In this document: piece after piece, positions 27,255 to 38,167 of the stretch
Layout of the letters: each line of letters starts with the position of its first letter
How positions within the stretch are numbered: position 1 is the first letter of the stretch
Assembly: GCA_002082245.2 (NCBI GenBank)
Contig: NBTC02000002.1
Coordinates: 248,001-312,000 of the forward strand
Reading direction: 5' to 3'
Source of the DNA: Yersinia enterocolitica
GTDB taxonomy: Bacteria > Pseudomonadota > Gammaproteobacteria > Enterobacterales > Enterobacteriaceae
Length of the DNA: 64,000 bases
Position numbers and translations under genes: made by a program
Notes under the pieces: model-generated
Told to the model about the DNA's origin: nothing
The model's database searches: none
Seen by the model: the letters and a program-made list of their open reading frames with translations, nothing else

Positions 27255-29735
27255 CTAAGCCCCAGCAGGAACCGCATGCGCGGTGTTTTTCAGCACCGGT
27301 CCGGTATACTTCTCAATCTCAAGCTGCGCCATTTGCCCACAGTTACCCTGCGCCAGACTGGAAGAACCAATATCGAAAGTCAGGCAGTTGATATTGCCGT
27401 TCTTACAAAGGGAACCCGGTACCGCTGGATCCGCCGGGTCAAACCATGCCCCTTCGCTGATGCGCACCACCCCTGGACGTACATCTTCAGATACCACAGC
27501 ACCTACCAATATCTGCCCACGGTCATTGAACGCACGGACTAAATCGCCATTAACAATGTTACGCCCCTTGGCATCCTGTGGGCTTATCAGTATCGCTTCC
27601 CGATCGGCCACGGCGTATTTTTCACGTAGTGGTGTGTTATCTAACTGTGAATGCAGCCGGTTGATTGGGTGTGCGGTGTTTAGCGACAGTGGATATTTCT
27701 TCGCTTCCACCCCGCGATACCATTCATGAGGTGGCATCCAGGTCGGGATCCCCTGACAATCGGCGTATTCCATTTTAGCGATAGTATCGGAGTAGATCTC
27801 AATCTTGCCAGATGGGGTACCCAGCGGGTTGAGCAATGGATTGTCACGATAATCAGCAAAGCGCACCCACTGCTGGTTCGCTTCGGGGATAGGGAAGCGA
27901 ATGTAGTTGTTCGATTGCCAGAACATATCGAATGGCGGCAGGGCGACCCGTGCGGTACGGGCCTGTGACTTCATATCGTCGTACATCGCTTTCAGCCACT
28001 GAGTCTCATCTTTGCCCTCGGTAAAGGCATCAATCACCCCCAGCTTGGTGGCCATCGCCGCGAAGATATCAAAATCATTACGCGCTTCATGCTGTGGCGG
28101 TACGCACTGGTGCATCGGGAAGACATAAAGTTGTGAGTAGTCGCCGCCCATTTCCAGATCATTACGCTCATAGCTGGTGGTCGCCGGTAATACAATATCG
28201 GCGTGCTTGGCGGTGGCGGTCCAATAGGGTTCGTTAACCACAATGGTTTCAGGGTGCTGCCAGGCTTTCACCAGATTGTTGGTATCCTGATGCTGATGGA
28301 AAGTATTGCCACCGGCCACATAGACCATTTTGACATCTGGATAGGTGACTTTGGTGCCATTGAAATCAATGACTTTCCCTGGATTGGCCAAACATTCGGC
28401 AATCCGCGCCACTGGAATCGGCGATGGTGAGTTCTTCGGTGCACTCCCGGCAGAAATCCCCGGTAAAATGCCGCCCTTGGCCGTTGGGCTACCGCCAGAG
28501 GAGTAGTGATAGCTGAAGCCAAAGCCGCCACCCGGCAGGCCAATTTGGCCCAGCATTGCCGCGACCGTGACCAGTAACCAGTGTTGCTGCTCACCGTGAT
28601 GCTGACGTTGAATCCCCCAACCCCCCATAATCATGGTGCGCTGTTTAGCCATATCTCGCGCCAGTTGGCGCAACACATCGGCATCCACACCACTGATATC
28701 CGCCGCCCATTCTGCGTTTTTCGGCTGACCGTCAGTTTCACCGAGCAGATAGGCCTGGAATTTATCAAAACCAATAGTGTAGGTTTTTATAAAGTCAGGA
28801 TTATGCAGTTTTTCTGTCAATAGCGTATGGGCGATACCGATCAACATGGCGCTGTCGGTATATGGCCGTGGCGCAATCCATTGTGCATTGGTGAATTTAG
28901 CACTGTCGTTATGCACCGGATCAATACTGATAACTTTGGTACCTTTCTTTTTCAGCGCTTCAAAACCAGTTTGACCCACATGATCGGGGATATTCCAACT
29001 GTTTTTCAAGGTGATCATTGGGTTACAGCCCCAGAGGATCACCAGTTCACTGTTATCTACCACGTTTGGCCAGGCCGTCTGCTGTTCGTAGACCTCCATT
29101 GACCCCATGACGTGGGTCATAATCACCTGTGCCGCACCGGTTGAATAGTCACCGGCATAGCCCAAAAAACCCCCACTCAGGTTCATTAAGCGTTGTAGTA
29201 GCGTGCGGCTGTTATGTAGCATCCCCACACTTTTCCAGCCATAAGATCCGGCGTACAGCGCTTGCGGACCGTGGTCTTTCTGCACCCGCACAATTTCGCC
29301 GCATACCAGTTCAGTGGCTTTATCCCAACTGACGCGTACCCACTCATCCCGGCCACGCAGTTCGGTATGGCTGCCGGGGCCGCCTTCCAACCAACTTTTA
29401 CGCACCATCGGGTATTTGATGCGGTTATCGGCATGCACCTGATAGGGTGCCATAGTGATCAGGTCATTCGGCCATGGATCATCTTTGACAGGTTGCACAC
29501 CGATCATCCGGCCGTTCTCAACGATAGCTTCAAATGCGCCCCAATGAGCGCCGGTCAGAATACCTTTTTGCGCCTGACGCAGTGCCAGAAACTGAGGTAA
29601 TGCCTGACTGATGGCTTGGGCTAATGCAGATTTGGGCCACAGGCCACCAACGATAGGCAATACAGCCAGTGCGCTGGTTCCGAGTAAGAAGCGACGGCGG
29701 CTCATTTCTAACGGTTGTTGTTCGTATTTAGTCAT
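27255..29735 (-). CDS. torZ: TorA/TorZ-type periplasmic molybdoenzyme (TMAO/S- or N-oxide reductase)
   Basis: The 826-residue DMSO-reductase-family enzyme has a Tat signal (SRRRFLL at 12-18, hydrophobic core, AQA near 38-41). The molybdenum-serine motif GDYSTGAAQ places Ser198 as ligand, and GSMEVYEQQT, AGWGIQRQHHGEQ-type and LPGGGFGFSYHYSSGG segments are family hallmarks of TorA/TorZ/BisC. It reduces TMAO or similar oxides with bis-MGD cofactor in the periplasm, receiving electrons from the adjacent cytochrome. It shares features with both E. coli TorA (848) and TorZ (809), so the symbol is provisional. No torD chaperone gene is in view. Confidence 0.85.
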   Translation of the reverse strand: MTKYEQQPLEMSRRRFLLGTSALAVLPIVGGLWPKSALAQAISQALPQFLALRQAQKGILTGAHWGAFEAIVENGRMIGVQPVKDDPWPNDLITMAPYQVHADNRIKYPMVRKSWLEGGPGSHTELRGRDEWVRVSWDKATELVCGEIVRVQKDHGPQALYAGSYGWKSVGMLHNSRTLLQRLMNLSGGFLGYAGDYSTGAAQVIMTHVMGSMEVYEQQTAWPNVVDNSELVILWGCNPMITLKNSWNIPDHVGQTGFEALKKKGTKVISIDPVHNDSAKFTNAQWIAPRPYTDSAMLIGIAHTLLTEKLHNPDFIKTYTIGFDKFQAYLLGETDGQPKNAEWAADISGVDADVLRQLARDMAKQRTMIMGGWGIQRQHHGEQQHWLLVTVAAMLGQIGLPGGGFGFSYHYSSGGSPTAKGGILPGISAGSAPKNSPSPIPVARIAECLANPGKVIDFNGTKVTYPDVKMVYVAGGNTFHQHQDTNNLVKAWQHPETIVVNEPYWTATAKHADIVLPATTSYERNDLEMGGDYSQLYVFPMHQCVPPQHEARNDFDIFAAMATKLGVIDAFTEGKDETQWLKAMYDDMKSQARTARVALPPFDMFWQSNNYIRFPIPEANQQWVRFADYRDNPLLNPLGTPSGKIEIYSDTIAKMEYADCQGIPTWMPPHEWYRGVEAKKYPLSLNTAHPINRLHSQLDNTPLREKYAVADREAILISPQDAKGRNIVNGDLVRAFNDRGQILVGAVVSEDVRPGVVRISEGAWFDPADPAVPGSLCKNGNINCLTFDIGSSSLAQGNCGQMAQLEIEKYTGPVLKNTAHAVPAGA

Positions 29736-29748
29736 TTTCGCCTCTTAT

Positions 29749-30897
29749 TTACAGCTTGGCCGGCATATCACTGGCATGTTTTTGTACATACTGTGTCATC
29801 ACACGCAACTGTTCCTGAGTCAGGGAGGTGCGTGGTGCCATGCCTTTGATTACCCCAATCCATTGGTTAGCGTTGAAGCGATCCAGTGCGGTTAAACCGT
29901 GGCAGCCGGTACAGTTGGCCGACATCATATCTGCGGCATAGCGCCAAATTTTCTGTTGATCATCAACGAGTTGTTTCTTAGGTAACCACACCTGTAGTGC
30001 AACTTGATGCCAAACCAGATTGGTTTCTGCATCGGTTTGCGTATTCAATGTTTTCAGCGCTTTTTGTGCGTCCTCGCCCAGTAATACACTCAGAATACGT
30101 TTCCCTTGTGCGGCATAGAACACTTCGGCCACCCCATCTTGCTGCCAGCCTTTAACATCAACCAACACCTGATCACCTTGCTGTTTTACCACTTCAACTT
30201 GTGTTGAGGGCATCAGGTTACCGGCGTTATGGCTGTCACCAGCATTCATAAAGAAAGGCTCGGTGGCGATGGTATATAAAGTGGTCGCCGTTGCGGGTGT
30301 TTGTGCCGCCGCCGTTGCCAACTCTGCCGCGCCAGCCTGGGTCACCTCACTCATATCCGGCAGGATATGGGCCACACCTTTATGGCAATCGATACAGGTT
30401 TCACCTTGCTTAATTGCCACCGGATGCTGAATCCGCGCTTCAGCACTTTGCCCGGTGATATCCATCGCATCAAAGCTGTGACATGAGCGGCAAGTGGCCG
30501 AGTCATTCTCTTTTAGCGTTTTCCATACCGACTGCGCCATGGCGAGTTTATGGGCTTCATATTTCTCAGGTGTATTAATAGTGCCAACCATTTCACCGTA
30601 GATATCTTTGACCGCGCGGATTTTGGTCCACAGATAATCAAGCGGTTCGTGTGGCACATGGCAGTCAGCACATTCAGCACGGATGCCTTTGGTGTTTTGG
30701 AAGTGGACACTGCCTTGATATTCAGCCAATGGCTGTTGCATGGTGTGACAGGACACGCAGAACGCGGTATCACTGGTTTTATGAAAGACGGTGGCGGTAC
30801 CTGCTAATAGTGCAGCACCAATAATGATGCCGATCAGCAGGAGCCATAACCATCCCCACCGGCGTCGCTTCACGAAGCCAGTTTGTTTCTTGCTCAT
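29749..30897 (-). CDS. torY: TorC/TorY-type membrane-anchored pentahaem c-type cytochrome
   Basis: From the ATG at 30897 the protein has 382 residues. A membrane anchor at about 13-36 follows the RRRWGW start. Four haem-binding CxxCH motifs lie in the NapC/NirT-like N-terminal half (CVSCH, CADCH, CRSCH, CIDCH) and a fifth (CTGCH) in a C-terminal monohaem domain. This five-haem layout is that of TorC and TorY, which take electrons from menaquinol and pass them to the molybdoenzyme. It lies 13 bases before torZ. A GTG 12 bases upstream is another possible start. TorC versus TorY cannot be settled by eye. Confidence 0.87.
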   Translation of the reverse strand: MSKKQTGFVKRRRWGWLWLLLIGIIIGAALLAGTATVFHKTSDTAFCVSCHTMQQPLAEYQGSVHFQNTKGIRAECADCHVPHEPLDYLWTKIRAVKDIYGEMVGTINTPEKYEAHKLAMAQSVWKTLKENDSATCRSCHSFDAMDITGQSAEARIQHPVAIKQGETCIDCHKGVAHILPDMSEVTQAGAAELATAAAQTPATATTLYTIATEPFFMNAGDSHNAGNLMPSTQVEVVKQQGDQVLVDVKGWQQDGVAEVFYAAQGKRILSVLLGEDAQKALKTLNTQTDAETNLVWHQVALQVWLPKKQLVDDQQKIWRYAADMMSANCTGCHGLTALDRFNANQWIGVIKGMAPRTSLTQEQLRVMTQYVQKHASDMPAKL

Positions 30898-31321
<424 letters not shown>

Positions 31322-31744
31322 TTAGTCGAAGGGATAATAGAACTGCTTATTTAACCATAAATCGATGGCATGACGACTGGCTTCAAAATGAGGTTCGGGT
31401 AATTCCCGCGGATTGCACCATAGCCATTGCTGACACTTGTCTGGTTCTTTCAGCTCTGGCTGCCCACCGGCGTGTTGCGCCAACAAGCAAACGGAAACGG
31501 TATGTTTACCTTCTGCGCGCCAGGTGGCGATGTTATTGCATAACGCGATAACACTTATATCTTTGATATTTAAGCCTGTTTCTTCGGCTATTTCACGTTT
31601 TGCGGCTTGTTCAAAAGACTCTCCAGCCTCCATGTGACCACCGGGAATCGACCAATAAGGGGCGTGCTGACCGCAACGTTTACCCAGTAACACCTCACCT
31701 TGTTGATTAACGATAATGACACCCACACCGACTGCAACGGACAT
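31322..31744 (-). CDS. Nudix hydrolase (MutT-like, substrate unknown)
   Basis: The ATG at 31744 ([23 protein letters not shown]), preceded by AGGAG, gives 140 residues. The Nudix box is complete at about 36-58: [23 protein letters not shown], with the REIAEE metal-binding helix intact. Such enzymes hydrolyse nucleoside diphosphate derivatives, often damaged or deoxy-nucleotides. Length and the [20 protein letters not shown] segment resemble dCTP/NTP-pyrophosphatase-like members, but the substrate cannot be read from sequence. It is monocistronic, downstream of the fru promoter region and divergent from it. Confidence 0.85.
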   Translation of the reverse strand: MSVAVGVGVIIVNQQGEVLLGKRCGQHAPYWSIPGGHMEAGESFEQAAKREIAEETGLNIKDISVIALCNNIATWRAEGKHTVSVCLLAQHAGGQPELKEPDKCQQWLWCNPRELPEPHFEASRHAIDLWLNKQFYYPFD

Positions 31745-31904
31745 TGTACGGACTCCTGTTAAATGAAGGTCAGCAACCATCAGCTATTATGGTTTTTTTA
31801 CTGCTGACGGAGTTATATTCACCACGAAAATGTGCGGGCTGTCAAAAATCCATCAAGAATAGAAGCAGAAAACTTGCATATATTCTCAGTCGGAAACACA
31901 CTAC

Positions 31905-31920
31905 TTGAAACGTTTCAGCG
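31905..31920 (+). promoter_or_regulatory. Cra (FruR) site 1 upstream of fruB
   Basis: TTGAAACGTTTCAGCG is, read in reverse, a near-ideal Cra half-palindrome (CGCTGAAACGTTTCAA). It lies 86 bases before the fruB start. Confidence 0.85.
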
Positions 31921-31969
31921 TTATCTCGTCACCAAATGATAAAGGGTAACGCTCCTTTTTCTCATTAAA

Positions 31970-31983
31970 GCTGAAACGATTCA
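31970..31983 (+). promoter_or_regulatory. Cra (FruR) site 2 upstream of fruB
   Basis: GCTGAAACGATTCA matches the GCTGAATCGATTCA-type Cra consensus at 13 of 14 positions, 23 bases before the fruB ATG. Paired Cra sites are the known arrangement at E. coli fruBKA, relieved by fructose-1-phosphate. Confidence 0.88.
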
Positions 31984-32005
31984 ATTTCAGCAAGAGAGGA
32001 GATTT

Positions 32006-33139
32006 ATGTTCCAGTTATCTACGCAAGATATCCATCTGGCTGCACAGGCAGACAGCAAAAACGATGCTATTACTCAGGTTGCTGCAGCACTTACTCAGGC
32101 TGGCTGTGTTGCCGCCGCTTATGTCGATGGCATGCTGGCCCGCGAGCAGCAAACCTCTACTTACCTGGGTAATGGCATTGCCATTCCACATGGTACCACT
32201 GATACTCGCGACCTGGTGCTAAACACCGGTGTGCAAGTTTTCCAATTCCCGCAGGGTATTGCATGGGGCGAAGATCAAACCGCCTATATTGTAATCGGTA
32301 TCGCCGCGCGTTCAGATGAACATCTGGCATTGTTACGCCAACTGACCCATGTATTAAGTGATGATGCCGTTGCTGCACGTCTGGCGAAAACTACCTCGGC
32401 TGAAGAGTTACGCAGTTTGCTGATGGGTGAGCAAAAAACCGCTGAATTCCATTTTGACACGTCACTGATCGCAATCGATGTGGCGGCTGACAATCTGATC
32501 ACGCTGCAAGCACTGAATGCCGGTCGCTTGCAACAAATTGGCGCAGTAGATGCTCATTTTGTCAGCGATGTCATTACCCGTGAGCCACTCAATTTGGGAC
32601 AGGGTATCTGGCTGAGCGACAGTACTGAAGGTAATTTGGTCAGTGCTGCCACAGTAAGCCGCCCGGTAGCTGCATTTGAGCACCATGGCGAAAAAGTGGC
32701 GCTGTTGCTGACGCTCTCCGTGGCCGATGACCAACCGCTGTCGGTATTGAACTATTTAAGTGATTTACTGTTGGCGAAAAAAGCTGACGCTTTGCTGAAC
32801 GCTGATGCTGCCGCCTTGCTAGCGTTGCTCACCAGTGAGTATGTCGAGCAGAATGAAGTATTAAGCGCTGAGTTTGCTATCCGTAATGAACACGGGTTAC
32901 ATGCGCGCCCAGGGACGATTTTAGTCAATACAATCAAACAGTTTACCAGTGAAATCACCGTGACCAATCTGGACGGCACCGGTAAACCCGCTAATGGACG
33001 TAGTCTGATGAAAGTTGTGGCTTTAGGGGTTAAAAAAGGCAATCGCCTGCGCTTTACCGCCAGTGGTGAAGATGCACAAGCAGCATTGGATGCTATTGGT
33101 GAAGCTATCGCCGCCGGTTTGGGCGAGGGGGCAGCATGA
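32006..33139 (+). CDS. fruB: FruB, fructose-specific PTS diphosphoryl transfer protein (EIIA-HPr)
   Basis: The 377-residue protein joins an EIIA domain (residues 1-145, phosphorylated His62 in AIPHGT), a central M-domain, and a C-terminal HPr-like domain (about 285-377, His299 in HGLHARP). It carries phosphate from enzyme I to FruA without general HPr. AGAGAGGAG precedes the ATG. It is the first gene of fruBKA and overlaps fruK by four bases (ATGA). Confidence 0.97.
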   Translation: MFQLSTQDIHLAAQADSKNDAITQVAAALTQAGCVAAAYVDGMLAREQQTSTYLGNGIAIPHGTTDTRDLVLNTGVQVFQFPQGIAWGEDQTAYIVIGIAARSDEHLALLRQLTHVLSDDAVAARLAKTTSAEELRSLLMGEQKTAEFHFDTSLIAIDVAADNLITLQALNAGRLQQIGAVDAHFVSDVITREPLNLGQGIWLSDSTEGNLVSAATVSRPVAAFEHHGEKVALLLTLSVADDQPLSVLNYLSDLLLAKKADALLNADAAALLALLTSEYVEQNEVLSAEFAIRNEHGLHARPGTILVNTIKQFTSEITVTNLDGTGKPANGRSLMKVVALGVKKGNRLRFTASGEDAQAALDAIGEAIAAGLGEGAA

Positions 33140-34074
33140 GCAGAAGAGTTGCAACCATCACGCTGAACCCAGCTTATGATCTGGTGGGTTTTTGCCCTGA
33201 AATTGAACGCGGTGAAGTTAATTTGGTGAAAACTGCCGGCCTGCATGCCGCTGGTAAAGGGATTAATGTTGCCAAGGTGCTGAAAGACCTAGGGATTGAT
33301 GTCACGGTCGGTGGCTTCCTGGGTAAAGATAACCAAGACGGTTTTCAACTGTTATTCAGCGAGCTGGGTATTGCTAACCGCTTTCAGGTGGTACCGGGCC
33401 GTACTCGCATTAACGTCAAACTGACAGAAAAAGATGGCGAAGTGACCGATTTCAACTTCTCCGGTTTTGAAGTCAATAAACCGGATTGGGATCGTTTTGT
33501 CACTGACTCGCTGAGCTGGTTGGGGCAATTCGATATGGTCGCGGTCAGTGGTAGCTTGCCCGAGGGCGTAAACCCTGATGACTTTACCGATTGGATGAAA
33601 CGCCTGCGTAGCCAATGCCCGTGCATTATTTTCGACAGCAGTCGTGAAGCATTGGTCGCAGGCCTGAAAGCCTCACCTTGGTTGGTGAAACCCAATCGTC
33701 GTGAACTGGAGATCTGGGCGGGTCGTCCATTACCTGAATTGGGTGATGTGGTAGAAGCTGCACACGCTCTGCGTGATCAAGGGATTGCTCATGTGGTGAT
33801 TTCTCTCGGGGCTGAAGGGGCATTATGGGTCAATGCGTCGGGTGCCTGGTTGGCAAAACCACCCGCCTGTGAAGTGGTCAGTACCGTCGGTGCTGGTGAC
33901 TCCATGGTCGGTGGCCTGATTTATGGTTTGTTAATGCGCGAGTCCAGCGAGCACACGCTGCGTCTGGCAACAGCAGTTGCAGCTTTGGCGGTGAGTCAGA
34001 GCAATGTTGGTATTACGGATCGCCCGCAGTTGGCAGCCATGATGGCAAGAGTCGACCTGAAACCCTTTAATTAA
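33136..34074 (+). CDS. fruK: FruK, 1-phosphofructokinase
   Basis: The 312-residue PfkB-family kinase has the N-terminal substrate motif [10 protein letters not shown], the [14 protein letters not shown] segment near 38-51 and the C-terminal catalytic signature [11 protein letters not shown] near 250-260 with Asp as base. It phosphorylates fructose-1-phosphate to fructose-1,6-bisphosphate with ATP. It starts inside the end of fruB (ATGA overlap) and ends 14 bases before fruA. Confidence 0.97.
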   Translation: MSRRVATITLNPAYDLVGFCPEIERGEVNLVKTAGLHAAGKGINVAKVLKDLGIDVTVGGFLGKDNQDGFQLLFSELGIANRFQVVPGRTRINVKLTEKDGEVTDFNFSGFEVNKPDWDRFVTDSLSWLGQFDMVAVSGSLPEGVNPDDFTDWMKRLRSQCPCIIFDSSREALVAGLKASPWLVKPNRRELEIWAGRPLPELGDVVEAAHALRDQGIAHVVISLGAEGALWVNASGAWLAKPPACEVVSTVGAGDSMVGGLIYGLLMRESSEHTLRLATAVAALAVSQSNVGITDRPQLAAMMARVDLKPFN

Positions 34075-34088
34075 TCCCTGGAGGCGAA

Positions 34089-35774
34089 ATGAAAACGCTA
34101 CTAATAATAGACAGTTCGCTCGGGCAGGCCAGAGGCCACCTTGCGACACTGATGTTGGGTGCTGCGGCGGCAAAAGCAGGACTGAGCTGGGTTGAGAATG
34201 CCACTGATGCAGAGCTGGTGATTGTCGCCGGGCAATCAGCCCCGGCTGACAGTGCGCTGAACGGTAAAAAACTCTATATCGGTGATGTGGAAAAAGCGGT
34301 GCGCGATCCTGATGGTTTCCTGGCGCAAGCCATTGCGCAGGCTAAACCTTACCAGGCTGCGGTTGCTGTCGCACCCGCGACCACCACGGTGGTTGGCCCG
34401 AAACGTATTGTGGCTATTACCGCCTGCCCGACAGGCGTAGCACACACCTTTATGGCTGCTGAAGCCATTGAAAGTGAAGCGAAAAAACGTGGCTGGTGGG
34501 TGAAGGTAGAAACCCGAGGCTCCGTTGGTGCCGGTAATGCAATTACACCAGAAGAAGTGGCTGCGGCTGATCTGGTGATTGTTGCTGCGGATATTGAAGT
34601 GGATTTGGATAAGTTTGCTGGCAAACCGATGTACCGTACCACGACAGGTTTGGCGCTGAAGAAAACCGTACAAGAACTGGATAAAGCACTGGTTGAAGCT
34701 GAAGTCTATCAGCCTAAAACCGGCAGCAGCACCGGTACCAAAAAAACAGAAACCGGTGGTCCTTATCGTCACCTACTGACCGGTGTGTCTTACATGTTGC
34801 CAATGGTGGTTGCTGGCGGCTTGTGTATTGCCCTGTCATTTGTGTTCGGTATTAAAGCCTTTGAAGTGAAAGGCACATTGGCTGCCGCCTTGATGCAAAT
34901 TGGTGGCGGTTCTGCTTTTGCGCTGATGGTACCTGTTCTGGCCGGTTTCATTGCATTCTCAATTGCTGATCGTCCGGGTCTGACCCCAGGCTTGATTGGC
35001 GGGATGTTGGCAGTGAGTACCGGGGCTGGTTTCCTCGGCGGTATTATCGCAGGTTTCCTGGCCGGTTATGTGGCGAAAGCAATCAGCACTAAGCTGCGTT
35101 TGCCGCAAAGTATGGAAGCACTTAAACCGATATTGATTATTCCACTGGTAGCGAGTCTGATAGTGGGTTTGATTATGATTTATGTGGTCGGTACGCCGGT
35201 GGCAAAAATCATGGCAGGTCTGACTAACTGGCTGCAATCCATGGGTACCGCCAATGCCGTGTTGTTGGGGGCTATCCTCGGCGCCATGATGTGTACCGAT
35301 ATGGGGGGGCCGGTGAACAAAGCCGCCTACGCGTTTGGTGTGGCACTCCTGAGTTCTTCTGTTTACGCGCCGATGGCCGCTATCATGGCCGCAGGGATGG
35401 TTCCTCCGCTGGCGATGGGACTGGCAACACTGTTGGCACGTCACAAGTTTGACAAAGGTGAGCAGGAAGGGGGCAAGGCTGCATTGGTTCTGGGGCTGTG
35501 CTTTATCTCTGAAGGGGCAATTCCGTTTGCTGCCCGTGACCCGATGCGTGTCTTGCCGTGCTGTATCGCCGGTGGTGCGCTGACAGGTGCATTGTCTATG
35601 GCATTCGGTGCGCAACTGATGGCCCCACACGGTGGTTTGTTCGTGTTACTGATCCCTGGGGCAATTCATCCGGTGCTGCTGTATCTGGTGGCAATCATTG
35701 CCGGTACCGTATTGGCCGGTGGTCTGTATGCGATGTTGAAACGCGCTGATGTCGTGGTCGCAAAAGCGGCATAA
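34089..35774 (+). CDS. fruA: FruA, fructose-specific PTS EIIB'BC permease
   Basis: The 561-residue protein has an N-terminal EIIB' domain without active cysteine (1-100), an EIIB domain at 105-205 with the phosphorylated Cys113 in ITACPTGVAHT, a linker rich in Thr/Lys, and the EIIC membrane domain from about 230 to the end. It imports fructose as fructose-1-phosphate. GGAGGC lies before the ATG. A strong terminator follows the gene and closes the operon. Confidence 0.97.
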   Translation: MKTLLIIDSSLGQARGHLATLMLGAAAAKAGLSWVENATDAELVIVAGQSAPADSALNGKKLYIGDVEKAVRDPDGFLAQAIAQAKPYQAAVAVAPATTTVVGPKRIVAITACPTGVAHTFMAAEAIESEAKKRGWWVKVETRGSVGAGNAITPEEVAAADLVIVAADIEVDLDKFAGKPMYRTTTGLALKKTVQELDKALVEAEVYQPKTGSSTGTKKTETGGPYRHLLTGVSYMLPMVVAGGLCIALSFVFGIKAFEVKGTLAAALMQIGGGSAFALMVPVLAGFIAFSIADRPGLTPGLIGGMLAVSTGAGFLGGIIAGFLAGYVAKAISTKLRLPQSMEALKPILIIPLVASLIVGLIMIYVVGTPVAKIMAGLTNWLQSMGTANAVLLGAILGAMMCTDMGGPVNKAAYAFGVALLSSSVYAPMAAIMAAGMVPPLAMGLATLLARHKFDKGEQEGGKAALVLGLCFISEGAIPFAARDPMRVLPCCIAGGALTGALSMAFGAQLMAPHGGLFVLLIPGAIHPVLLYLVAIIAGTVLAGGLYAMLKRADVVVAKAA

Positions 35775-35799
35775 GCCTGGCATCATAAGCTTCACCCAT

Positions 35800-35830
35800 A
35801 AAAAACCGGCCTTATGTGCCGGTTTTTTTT
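35800..35830 (+). terminator. Rho-independent terminator of fruBKA
   Basis: AAAAACCGGC and GCCGGTTTTT form a stem around CTTATGT, ending in a T8 run, 26 bases past the fruA stop. Confidence 0.95.
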
Positions 35831-35874
35831 ATGTTTACTCACTGTGATTCGGCTAAATACCATTCAGCTAAACG

Positions 35875-36726
35875 TTAGCTTGTGAGTTCAGCTTGTGACT
35901 TCAGCCAGGCTATCTCTTCAGCCCAAATATCAGGATTGACCGTTTCTAAAATCAGCGGGATATTATCAAAACGGGGATCACGCATAATATAGCTGAACAC
36001 GGTTTTACCAATATTGCCCTCACCGAGACTGTGGTGTCGATCGACCCGGCTGTTAAATTCACTTTTCGCATCATTAAGATGCATACCGCGCAGATACTGA
36101 AACCCGACGATATCGCTAAGTTGCTTGAAGGTATGTTCGCAATCTTCTTCCGTGCGCAGATCATAACCGGCAGCAAAAGCATGGCAAGTATCAATGCAGA
36201 CACCGACGCGGCTCTTATCTTCCACCCCATCAATGATGGCGGCCAGATGCTCAAACTTAAACCCCAGATTACTGCCCTGACCGGCGGTGTTTTCAATCAC
36301 TGCTGTCACCCCTTCACTGACATCGAGCGCCATATTGATAGATTCGGCAATACGTGCCAGACACTTATCTTCATCAATTTGCAGTAAATGGCTGCCTGGG
36401 TGGAAATTCAGTAATGACAGCCCCAGTTGTTGACAGCGGGCTATCTCGTCGATAAAGGCTTCGCGGGATTTTTCTAGCGCTTCAGTGACGGGATGGCCCA
36501 GATTAATTAGATAGCTGTCATGTGGCAGAATTTGAGCGGAGCTATAACCGTATAGCTCACAAGCTTGCTTGAACTTCTCTATCACATCTTCTGCCAGCGG
36601 TGCGGCACGCCACTGACGTTGATTCTTGGTAAACAGGGCAAAGGCGGTGGCCTCAAGTTCGTGCGCCCGAATAACAGCCTGGTCTACACCACCTGCTGCG
36701 CTGACATGTGCACCGACAAATTTCAT
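35875..36726 (-). CDS. nfo: Nfo, endonuclease IV (AP endonuclease)
   Basis: The ATG at 36726 ([18 protein letters not shown]), with AAGGAG six bases upstream, gives 283 residues, close to E. coli Nfo (285). The TIM-barrel zinc enzyme shows the family stretches NFHPGSHL near 107-114, [13 protein letters not shown] near 143-155, [15 protein letters not shown] near 174-188, HLNDAKSE near 214-221 and [12 protein letters not shown] near 227-238. It cuts the DNA backbone 5' of abasic sites in base-excision repair. Reading the frame upstream to 37029 would overlap yeiH and has no homology, so it was not used. Confidence 0.96.
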   Translation of the reverse strand: MKFVGAHVSAAGGVDQAVIRAHELEATAFALFTKNQRQWRAAPLAEDVIEKFKQACELYGYSSAQILPHDSYLINLGHPVTEALEKSREAFIDEIARCQQLGLSLLNFHPGSHLLQIDEDKCLARIAESINMALDVSEGVTAVIENTAGQGSNLGFKFEHLAAIIDGVEDKSRVGVCIDTCHAFAAGYDLRTEEDCEHTFKQLSDIVGFQYLRGMHLNDAKSEFNSRVDRHHSLGEGNIGKTVFSYIMRDPRFDNIPLILETVNPDIWAEEIAWLKSQAELTS

Positions 36727-36806
36727 TCCATTCTCCTTTGATAACCGGGCCATTATGGCACTGATAACGCCATGATTGAATGGGCGAAGCTGCAAGGAAA
36801 AGAAAA

Positions 36807-36822
36807 GGGCCGCGAGCGGCCC
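36807..36822 (-). terminator. Terminator between yeiH and nfo
   Basis: GGGCCGC and GCGGCCC form a stem closed by two bases, 14 bases past the yeiH stop. The minus-strand tail TTTTCTTTTCC is U-rich. Confidence 0.8.
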
Positions 36823-36836
36823 TGAAGTGACATGTT

Positions 36837-37919
36837 TTATGCCGCGATATGTTGCACCAGCAAATTGATGCCGGTCCCACCGACTATCAGCCAGACAAAC
36901 AGCAGCAGTGCCAATAATAACGGTTTTACCCCAGCCTGACGGATAGAGCCCACATGAGTGGTCAGTCCGAGTGCGGCCATCGCCATCGCCAGCAAAATGG
37001 TGTCCAGTGTAATCAGGTGATTCACCCATGCCGCAGGTAATAGATTCAGTGAGTTAAACCCGGCCATCAGAATAAATATCACTGCAAACCAAGGAATAGT
37101 GATGGCACTTTTTTCCCGTTTTTCACTGCCGGCTTTGATGTTGCAACGCGCCAAATAGGCTGAGAGTAACAATAGGAATGGAGCCAGCATCATTACCCGG
37201 ATCATTTTAGTAATCACGGCGGCGTTTTCAGCTTGATCACCGATGGCATGCCCGGCGGCAACCACCTGTGCGACCTCATGAATCGTTGAACCGGCAAAAA
37301 TACCAAAGGTTTCCTGACTAAACGGCAACCATTGGTAATGCAGGTTTAGCTGATACAACCATGGGTAGACAAAAATGGCGAGCGTGCCGAAAATCACCAC
37401 AGTGGCGACAGCAACCGCCACTTTGCTGGCATCAGCTTTTAGCACCGGCTCGGTGGCCATAATAGCTGCGGCGCCACAAATACTGCTACCGGCACCAATT
37501 AACATTACGGTTTGCTGGTCCAGAGCAAATACCCGTTTACCCAGCCAACATGCCAGCACAAAGGTTGAACTGAGGGTCAAAAGGTCAATAACCATACCGG
37601 TAGCCCCCACATCCGCCACTTGTTGAAAGGTCAGCCGGAAGCCGTATAAAATGATACCCAGACGCAATAAATGCTGTTTGGCGAAGACGACGCCATCAGA
37701 GCAGACGGGTTGTACCCACGGATACAAGGTATTGCCGACCACGATGCCAAACAAAATGGCCAGCGTCAGTGCCCCCAACCCCATATTGATAAACCACGGC
37801 ATATCACCCACGTTGAGCGCCAACCCGGTAATCACGCCGGTTAACACCAAGCCCGCAATATAGCGGCTTAGGGGGAACTGATGTGTTCGAGGGAGTTCTT
37901 TAGTATGAGAAGTCGCCAT
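36837..37919 (-). CDS. yeiH: YeiH, UPF0324 inner-membrane protein
   Basis: The ATG at 37919 ([16 protein letters not shown]), with AGGA upstream, gives 360 residues and about ten hydrophobic segments. The sequence follows E. coli YeiH, with [19 protein letters not shown] near 140-158 and [14 protein letters not shown] near 204-217, both highly conserved in the family. The function is not established; related proteins have been discussed as sulfonate or sulfate-related exporters. YeiE, the LysR regulator encoded downstream across a small gene, is its usual divergent neighbour and probable regulator. The gene is probably its own unit, because a terminator follows. Confidence 0.92.
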   Translation of the reverse strand: MATSHTKELPRTHQFPLSRYIAGLVLTGVITGLALNVGDMPWFINMGLGALTLAILFGIVVGNTLYPWVQPVCSDGVVFAKQHLLRLGIILYGFRLTFQQVADVGATGMVIDLLTLSSTFVLACWLGKRVFALDQQTVMLIGAGSSICGAAAIMATEPVLKADASKVAVAVATVVIFGTLAIFVYPWLYQLNLHYQWLPFSQETFGIFAGSTIHEVAQVVAAGHAIGDQAENAAVITKMIRVMMLAPFLLLLSAYLARCNIKAGSEKREKSAITIPWFAVIFILMAGFNSLNLLPAAWVNHLITLDTILLAMAMAALGLTTHVGSIRQAGVKPLLLALLLFVWLIVGGTGINLLVQHIAA

Positions 37920-38077
37920 GTTTGTGTCCTGTGTTCTGTAAAGATTGCACACAGTTTAACGACTTCAATCTTAATAGATAAATTCATTATATATTTATAA
38001 TTAATCTATATAAGTGGTAATGGCGGTGATGGCAGCGCCCAACACCTGATTTTGCCTATCTCTGTGAGGGAGCGTGA

Positions 38078-38167
38078 ATGACCATGAAGTTTGGTATGAT
38101 ATACATAACGGAAATGTACACGGGCGGGGGTATCCCCATAACCGTCAAGGCAGCAGTTTTGATATGA
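38078..38167 (+). CDS. Small upstream ORF (29 residues) coupled to the next membrane-protein gene
   Basis: An ATG at 38078 follows a GAGGGAG ribosome-binding site by about five bases and opens a 29-codon frame (MTMKFGMIYITEMYTGGGIP and nine more residues). Its TGA overlaps the ATG of the next gene as ATGA, the usual mark of translational coupling. A GTG at 38074 in another frame uses the same site and would extend the downstream gene by 30 residues; I cannot exclude that reading. I do not recognise the peptide. Confidence 0.4.
   Translation: MTMKFGMIYITEMYTGGGIPITVKAAVLI

Noticed and set aside
34959..35630. Minus-strand frame of 223 codons opposite fruA
   Set aside because: Very His/Gln/Arg-rich complement of the EIIC membrane domain, with no ribosome-binding site or family match.
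36727..37029. N-terminal extension of the nfo frame upstream to 37029
   Set aside because: It overlaps yeiH, has no similarity to endonuclease IV, and the ATG at 36726 has a strong ribosome-binding site and the known start MKFVGAHVS.
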